Position numbers and translations under genes: made by a program
NCBI GenBank assembly: GCA_005281725.1
Contig: SSBO01000012.1
Span: 22,588,819 to 22,652,726 of the forward strand
DNA length: 63,908 nt
Direction of reading: 5' to 3'
DNA from: Wuchereria bancrofti
Lineage: Eukaryota; Nematoda; Chromadorea; Rhabditida; Onchocercidae
The notes under the pieces: model-generated
Seen by the model: only the letters and a program-made list of their open reading frames with translations
What the model was told of the DNA's origin: nothing
Databases searched by the model: none
In this document: in pieces, positions 62,401 through 63,908 of the stretch
Position numbering within the stretch: position 1 is the stretch's first letter
How the letters are laid out: each line of letters begins with the position of its first letter

Positions 62401-63569
62401 TTAATTTGTTTTTCATAATAAGTAAAATTGTTGAATTGATGTAAACAATTGAATATTTAATTAATTTGTGATTAATTAGAATATGAATTGCAATTAGTTT
62501 TAAGAATGGAAAAAAAGTAAACTTAAAAAACAATTAAAAATTACTTGAATTTCAATTAGTTTGAAAAATTAAAAACAAAAAAAAAACAACAAATAATTTA
62601 ATTTAAAAAATGTAAAGAAGAAAAAAATTATGTCTTACTTAAATTATAAAAGTAGGTTATTTGTTAATTTGTAATGTAATGTTTATGAGAGTTCTTCATA
62701 TTTAATCAATGAATATAAATAAAACGCTAAGTTTAAATTAATCAATTCTCTTTCTAACTAATAAAAATTTGAAAAAAAAATTTCAAAGAAAAAAAAGAAT
62801 TGAAAAAATTTTATCAACCAATTTACAGTCATCCGATTATTTGTTAGTAATGAATTATTAAATTTAATTTTACAGAAAATACAAAATGAATATGACGAAG
62901 CAAATTTATAATAATAGATAAGAATTATTGGAAGAAAAAAAGACTTTGCAATTCGTATTTTAAATTTTTGAATTTTATTTATTTTTTCTTTTTTAGAAAC
63001 TTTTTTCTTAATTTAAATCAAAAATTACTTCTAATTCTCCCCAAGATCAGAGTTTGATCTAAATTTATAGCTGAATTTATGATTAAAAATTGAAAAACTG
63101 TTTAGCTAACTATTTGAAATGAATATGATTTAGCTTTAAAAAAAATTTTTTCTTTTTTTTTTTTTGTAATATAATTACTTAAACAATTCATTTGAATATA
63201 ATTGAAAAGAAGAATTAAATTTAAATGTAATTTAAAACAATGTCTAAATTATCGAAAATGTAATTTTAGATTGCAAAAAATCACTGACCAAAGATAATTT
63301 CAGAGGGTTTCACAAGATGTTGGAGAAGAATTACCAACATTTGCGCACCAGCAACAACAACCAATTGCGCTTATCGGTAATGGGCCTATTTCATCGTTAA
63401 TGTCCGGTCGACAATTTGTAAATCATATCGGAGCATTGGATGAAAAACGACGGACAAGTAATAGTGGGCCAAATCAAATATTAATGCTACAAGAAGCATT
63501 AAAACATAGCTTAGCTAGCACTAAACAACAATTAATTCAAACTAATGAAACATTGGATGGTATGCGAGG
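32451..63569 (+). CDS. dyc-1: NOS1AP/CAPON-like PTB adaptor, dyc-1 ortholog (3' end outside window)
   Basis: Twenty exons join in frame to at least 949 residues; the last seen exon ends at a donor, so the gene continues past the right edge. Residues 1 to about 180 form a PTB domain with the NOS1AP hallmarks [65 protein letters not shown] and [19 protein letters not shown]. Residues about 430-505 form a coiled coil matching the NOS1AP segment ([17 protein letters not shown]). Residues 694-949 are basic and low in complexity, and I know no vertebrate counterpart to them. Human NOS1AP links nNOS to other proteins; C. elegans DYC-1 works with dystrophin in muscle and binds zyxin at dense bodies. 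The same role is inferred here. The vertebrate C-terminal PDZ ligand cannot be checked because the C-terminus is off the window. Confidence 0.93.
32568..34172 (+). other. dyc-1 intron 1
   Basis: A 1.6-kb AT-rich intron. A stretch near 33335-33430 repeats AGTAAAGAATAAATAAA-like words. No exon seen. Confidence 0.7.
34173..34244 (+). CDS. dyc-1: dyc-1 exon 2 (residues 40-63, PTB)
   Basis: Encodes [20 protein letters not shown] and RRVR between CAATTTCAG and GTAAAT; phase 0 at both ends. This is the most conserved PTB strand region. Confidence 0.93.
34648..34737 (+). CDS. dyc-1: dyc-1 exon 3 (residues 64-93, PTB)
   Basis: Encodes [20 protein letters not shown] then [10 protein letters not shown]. 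Acceptor TTATTACAG, donor AAG|GTTTTT, phase 0 both sides. Confidence 0.93.
34947..35011 (+). CDS. dyc-1: dyc-1 exon 4 (residues 94-115, PTB)
   Basis: Encodes [20 protein letters not shown] and H, with the arginine codon shared with exon 5 (AG|G). Acceptor TTATTTTAG, donor GTTTGC. Confidence 0.9.
35660..35768 (+). CDS. dyc-1: dyc-1 exon 5 (residues 115-151, PTB)
   Basis: Encodes [20 protein letters not shown] then [16 protein letters not shown]; phase 0 donor AAG|GTTTTT. It carries the signature [10 protein letters not shown]. Confidence 0.93.
35769..44494 (+). other. dyc-1 intron 5, first part
   Basis: Part of a 12.6-kb intron. It is rich in A and T tracts (a C8 run with A-rich flank at about 37168-37185) and CT/TC runs (41079-41092, 41260-41280, 41672-41720, 43925-43965). 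It also has a GAT run (41345-41410), the satellite at 40080-40700, and ATT/ACT/ACA triplet runs at 44275-44470. No PTB-phase exon seen. Confidence 0.6.
40080..40700. repeat. ~104-bp tandem repeat in intron 5, about six copies
   Basis: CACACATTATAGCTATTATC or a close variant recurs at 40102, 40206, 40310, 40415, 40513 and about 40615, so the period is 98-105 bases. Each unit also holds GATAACATATTATCACTGTT, which contains a short GATAA/TTATC dyad. Confidence 0.85.
44495..44677 (+). CDS. dyc-1: dyc-1 alternative first exon (1b)
   Basis: An ATG-started open frame of 61 codons: [20 protein letters not shown], then [20 protein letters not shown], then [12 protein letters not shown]...DLE. It ends at a good phase 0 donor GAG|GTATGT. 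An in-frame stop at 44480 with no acceptor between it and the ATG argues that this is a first exon. It is not a cassette in the PTB series. Its exit fits the exons at 48326 and 52240. Composition is clearly coding against the repeats on both sides. It would start a DYC-1 form lacking exons 1-5. Confidence 0.6.
44680..45315. repeat. Minisatellite of CGTTTCCATTTCAACATTTT-like units
   Basis: About 630 bases of units of roughly 14-30 bases built from ACGTTTCC, ATTTCAACATTTT and CATCATTC, starting right after the donor of exon 1b. A His/Phe/Ser-rich frame at 44779-45024 comes from the repeat. Confidence 0.85.
45330..45680. repeat. 175-bp direct duplication joined at a single N
   Basis: 45330-45504 and 45506-45680 appear identical, both starting CTTAATCATTTTCTC, with the only base between them an N at 45505. 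Identity plus the N suggests an unmerged contig overlap. Confidence 0.85.
45681..48325 (+). other. dyc-1 intron 5, last part
   Basis: AT-rich, with long A tracts (46886-46909; 47442-47473), a TG tract at 47218-47272, and two unknown bases (NN) at 47766-47767 inside a T tract. No exon seen. Confidence 0.6.
48326..48452 (+). CDS. dyc-1: dyc-1 exon 6 (residues 152-193, end of PTB)
   Basis: Encodes [20 protein letters not shown] then [20 protein letters not shown] and VK plus one base; donor A|GTAAGT. It closes the PTB domain (the vertebrate form reads [19 protein letters not shown]). Its exit phase fits exon 7 at 54118 but not 52240. Confidence 0.93.
48453..52239 (+). other. dyc-1 intron 6
   Basis: AT-rich, with a CTAT run at 49351-49374 after a CT run, the array at 49660-50630, AAAT runs at 49160-49200 and 51120-51175, and a 70-base duplication (TCTCAGTAATATTTTTTAAT) at about 51993-52135. 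No exon linking phase 1 to phase 0 was found. Confidence 0.6.
49660..50630. repeat. AT-only minisatellite with nested larger units
   Basis: Nearly 1 kb built of TATTGTTAACAAATCTTAAA, TTTAATTTAATCATCAAAAT and TAGTATTATTTAATTAATTT segments in a repeating order. A block of about 230 bases recurs with variants TTATC/TTAAC. GC content is close to 10%. Confidence 0.9.
52240..52420 (+). CDS. dyc-1: dyc-1 exon 2b, PTB-less-isoform exon (basic region)
   Basis: Sixty codons between CATAATACAG and [27 protein letters not shown], then [20 protein letters not shown], then [16 protein letters not shown]. The exit fits exon 7. The entry is phase 0, so it cannot follow the full exon 6 (phase 1 exit); joining them gives a stop within five codons. 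It does fit exon 1b at 44677, or a shortened exon 6 cut at 48370 or 48382. The KRKCRR patch could be a nuclear or membrane-binding signal. Confidence 0.7.
52570..52615. repeat. GA-rich microsatellite
   Basis: GAGAGAGAGGGAGAGAGAAA-type run in the intron before exon 7. Confidence 0.7.
52666..53895. repeat. ~615-bp direct duplication joined at a single N
   Basis: 52666-53280 and 53282-53895 align throughout at an offset of 616, with scattered differences (for example GTTTCCTTTT versus GTTTCGTTTT, and several near 53100 versus 53715). An N at 53281 marks the joint. This is what two unmerged haplotypes or contig ends would leave; a real recent duplication is the alternative. Confidence 0.85.
54118..54269 (+). 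CDS. dyc-1: dyc-1 exon 7 (residues 194-244)
   Basis: Encodes [20 protein letters not shown] then [20 protein letters not shown] and [10 protein letters not shown]. An acidic helix is followed by a proline/serine linker. Acceptor AAATTATAG; phase 0 donor ATA|GTATTT. Confidence 0.8.
54380..54795. repeat. ~75-110 bp tandem repeat in intron 7
   Basis: ATTGATAAGTTAAATGTTAT and TTGATTATTAAACTTATTAT alternate with GTTATAAAAAGAAG in four to five imperfect units. Confidence 0.8.
54883..55082 (+). CDS. dyc-1: dyc-1 exon 8 (residues 245-310)
   Basis: Encodes [20 protein letters not shown], then an alanine/threonine-rich linker, ending NPAIAT plus two bases; acceptor GAATTTCAG, donor AG|GTATAT. Confidence 0.85.
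55345..55690. repeat. 121-bp array copying the exon 9 acceptor (about 2.9 copies)
   Basis: ATTATAG|TGACACATTACCTTTCG is present with its AG at 55433, 55554 and 55675, exactly 121 bases apart, each preceded by ATAGATGAAATGAAATTTAA. Only the third copy runs on into coding sequence. The first two carry the acceptor plus about 17 exon-like bases and then return to intron with stops. Confidence 0.9.
55676..55817 (+). CDS. dyc-1: dyc-1 exon 9 (residues 311-358)
   Basis: Encodes [20 protein letters not shown] then [20 protein letters not shown] and PTMPYYP; one leading base completes S. Donor CCT|GTTTGT. Confidence 0.85.
56192..56401 (+). CDS. dyc-1: dyc-1 exon 10 (residues 359-428)
   Basis: Encodes [20 protein letters not shown] and a P/S-rich linker ending [11 protein letters not shown]; phase 0 both ends. 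The acceptor TTTTTTAAG is unusual in having A before AG. Confidence 0.85.
56812..56937 (+). CDS. dyc-1: dyc-1 exon 11 (residues 429-470, coiled coil)
   Basis: Encodes [20 protein letters not shown] then [20 protein letters not shown] and AQ. It aligns with the coiled coil of NOS1AP (QTQVAVAQVHLLKDQLAAEA). Confidence 0.92.
57683..57808 (+). CDS. dyc-1: dyc-1 exon 12 (residues 471-512, coiled coil)
   Basis: Encodes [20 protein letters not shown] then [20 protein letters not shown] and QP, continuing the heptad pattern; corresponds to the NOS1AP stretch around HQLLLQNKDMLQHISLLVKQ. Confidence 0.92.
58022..58180 (+). CDS. dyc-1: dyc-1 exon 13 (residues 513-565)
   Basis: Encodes [20 protein letters not shown] and a linker with [14 protein letters not shown]; phase 0 both ends. 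Confidence 0.85.
58303..58452 (+). CDS. dyc-1: dyc-1 exon 14 (residues 566-615)
   Basis: Encodes [20 protein letters not shown] and on to [12 protein letters not shown]; acceptor TTTTTCAG, donor GAG|GTATTC. Confidence 0.87.
58508..58743. repeat. ~110-bp direct duplication in intron 14
   Basis: ACATTAAAGCAGCTAGAATT through TCAATTTTTTGATTAAAATA occurs twice, about 125 bases apart, with no N between. Confidence 0.9.
58995..59385. repeat. ATTTATTTATC minisatellite in intron 14
   Basis: Units of TTTATCATTTATTAATAAAC and TATTTATTCATTTGTTTACA alternate for nearly 400 bases. Confidence 0.85.
59470..59589 (+). CDS. dyc-1: dyc-1 exon 15 (residues 616-655)
   Basis: Encodes [20 protein letters not shown] then [20 protein letters not shown]. 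It may match the conserved acidic end of NOS1AP (TDESEE...LPRLLNVLQ). Confidence 0.88.
59843..59956 (+). CDS. dyc-1: dyc-1 exon 16 (residues 656-693)
   Basis: Encodes [20 protein letters not shown] then [18 protein letters not shown]; phase 0 donor AAA|GTTAAT. Reading past the donor meets a stop within six codons. Confidence 0.82.
59935..60320. repeat. 94-bp array copying the exon 16 donor (four copies)
   Basis: TTCAGAAATCAACAAAGTTA or a close variant occurs at 59941, 60035, 60129 and 60223, exactly 94 bases apart. The first copy is the true end of exon 16 with its donor; the other three repeat the last bases and the donor (AAG|GTTAAT or AAA|GTTAAT) inside the intron. Confidence 0.92.
60416..60624 (+). 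CDS. dyc-1: dyc-1 exon 17 (residues 694-762)
   Basis: Encodes [20 protein letters not shown] then [20 protein letters not shown] and on to TMTKKSY plus two bases; donor GA|GTTTGG. If unspliced the frame adds EFGFNQLF and stops at 60647, with AATAAA at 60668, so it may also serve as a terminal exon. Confidence 0.82.
60710..61275. repeat. AT-rich tandem repeat in intron 17
   Basis: TTTGTTTATTTAAACTAAAT followed by AAACTAATACTATAAAAAAA recurs about four times, interspersed with TTAATATTATTAATAAAACA blocks. Confidence 0.85.
61424..61555 (+). CDS. dyc-1: dyc-1 exon 18 (residues 763-806)
   Basis: Encodes [20 protein letters not shown] then [20 protein letters not shown] and LSN plus two bases; acceptor TTTATTTCAG, donor AC|GTATGT. 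Confidence 0.82.
61700..62260. repeat. ~198-bp array copying the exon 19 acceptor (three copies)
   Basis: AATTTAG|AGGAGAAATGGAAA and the next 60 or so coding bases ([18 protein letters not shown]) occur with AG at 61817, 62016 and 62213. Copies 1 and 2 turn into intron after SLFSN and have no donor; copy 3 continues as the real exon. Each copy is preceded by a TTTGTTTGTTTGTTTTCTTG tract. Confidence 0.92.
62214..62376 (+). CDS. dyc-1: dyc-1 exon 19 (residues 807-861)
   Basis: Encodes [20 protein letters not shown] then [20 protein letters not shown] and [14 protein letters not shown]; one leading base completes T with exon 18; phase 0 donor AAT|GTAATT. Confidence 0.82.
62377..63303 (+). other. 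dyc-1 intron 19
   Basis: AT-rich intron starting with an ATTA run. It holds the short alternative terminal exon candidate at 62876-62911 and nothing else recognised. Confidence 0.6.
62876..62911 (+). CDS. dyc-1: dyc-1 short alternative terminal exon candidate
   Basis: Acceptor AATTTTACAG and phase 0 entry fit exon 19. It reads [14 protein letters not shown], which would end the protein at 872 residues and skip exon 20. The acceptor is good, but eleven codons give little coding signal. Confidence 0.35.
   Translation, partial: KIQNEYDEANL
63304..63569 (+). CDS. dyc-1: dyc-1 exon 20 (residues 862-949), last in window
   Basis: Encodes [20 protein letters not shown], then [20 protein letters not shown], then a likely helix [20 protein letters not shown] and TNETLDGMR. 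Donor GG|GTTAGT, two bases into a codon, so at least one more exon lies outside. Confidence 0.82.
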
Positions 63570-63599
63570 GTTAGTTTTTAATTTTCAAAATTATTTATT

Positions 63600-63908
63600 A
63601 ATTTATTATTAAAGTTTTTATTGTTATTTATTATTTATATGTATTATTATTTAAAATTTATTATTAAATTCTTTATTGTTATTTATTATTTATTATATGT
63701 ATTATTATTTAAAATTTATTATTAAATTCTTTATTGTTATTTAAAATTTATTTATTACATATTGTTATTAAAGTTTTTATTGTTATTTAAAATTTATTTA
63801 TTATTTAGTAAAAACTTTAATAATAAATTTCAAATAATAATACATATAATAAATAATAAATAAATTTTAAATAACAATAAAAACTTTAATAATAAATTTT
63901 AAATAATA
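63600..63908. repeat. AT-only direct and inverted repeats at right edge
   Basis: ATTAAAGTTTTTATTGTTAT and TTAAAATTTATTATTAAATT recur directly up to 63808. The reverse complement then appears, with about 38 bases near 63768-63808 pairing with 63850-63889. It can form a long hairpin; the window ends inside it. Confidence 0.8.

Noticed and set aside
1..63908. tRNA, rRNA, transposase, reverse transcriptase or endosymbiont gene
   Set aside because: I looked for conserved motifs and GC-rich RNA-like folds by eye and saw none; a covariance-model and protein search would be needed to exclude small or decayed copies.

Overview
The window looks like a fragment of a very AT-rich metazoan genome, most probably a nematode. 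The evidence is short exons split by AT-rich introns, 3' splice sites of the TTTCAG/TTATAG type, candidate spliced-leader acceptors just ahead of two start codons, and a clear ortholog of the PTB-domain adaptor NOS1AP/CAPON (C. elegans dyc-1). Nothing bacterial, plasmid-like or viral was seen. All convincing genes are on the + strand. I cannot name the species.

Region by region. (1) 473-3296: a complete four-exon gene for a small single-pass membrane protein with six cysteines in a C..C..CC..CC arrangement before its membrane helix, like the Shisa/WBP1-type adaptor superfamily. (2) About 4.6-7.0 kb: exons that could give this gene other tails; two of them encode homologous C-termini ending in VPAY. 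(3) About 7.3-23.1 kb: a chain of six exons whose phases fit end to end, giving a three- to four-helix membrane protein with a cytoplasmic tail; its first exon was not found. Its introns are full of tandem repeats. (4) 23.1-32.4 kb: about 9 kb of homopolymer-rich DNA with no gene seen. (5) 32451 to beyond the right edge: the dyc-1/NOS1AP-like gene, 20 exons in the window (at least 949 residues), with a 12.6-kb intron 5 holding a likely alternative first exon.

Two themes stand out. First, five separate exon-intron junctions have been copied into the neighbouring intron as tandem arrays (unit about 45-200 bp), leaving inactive echoes of splice sites. Second, exon phases imply that dyc-1 makes a form without the PTB domain: exon 52240-52420 fits in frame with the alternative first exon at 44495 but not with the full PTB exon at 48326. 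Two duplications that meet at a single N (45505, 53281) look like unmerged assembly overlaps. No RNA genes, transposons or CRISPR arrays were recognised.
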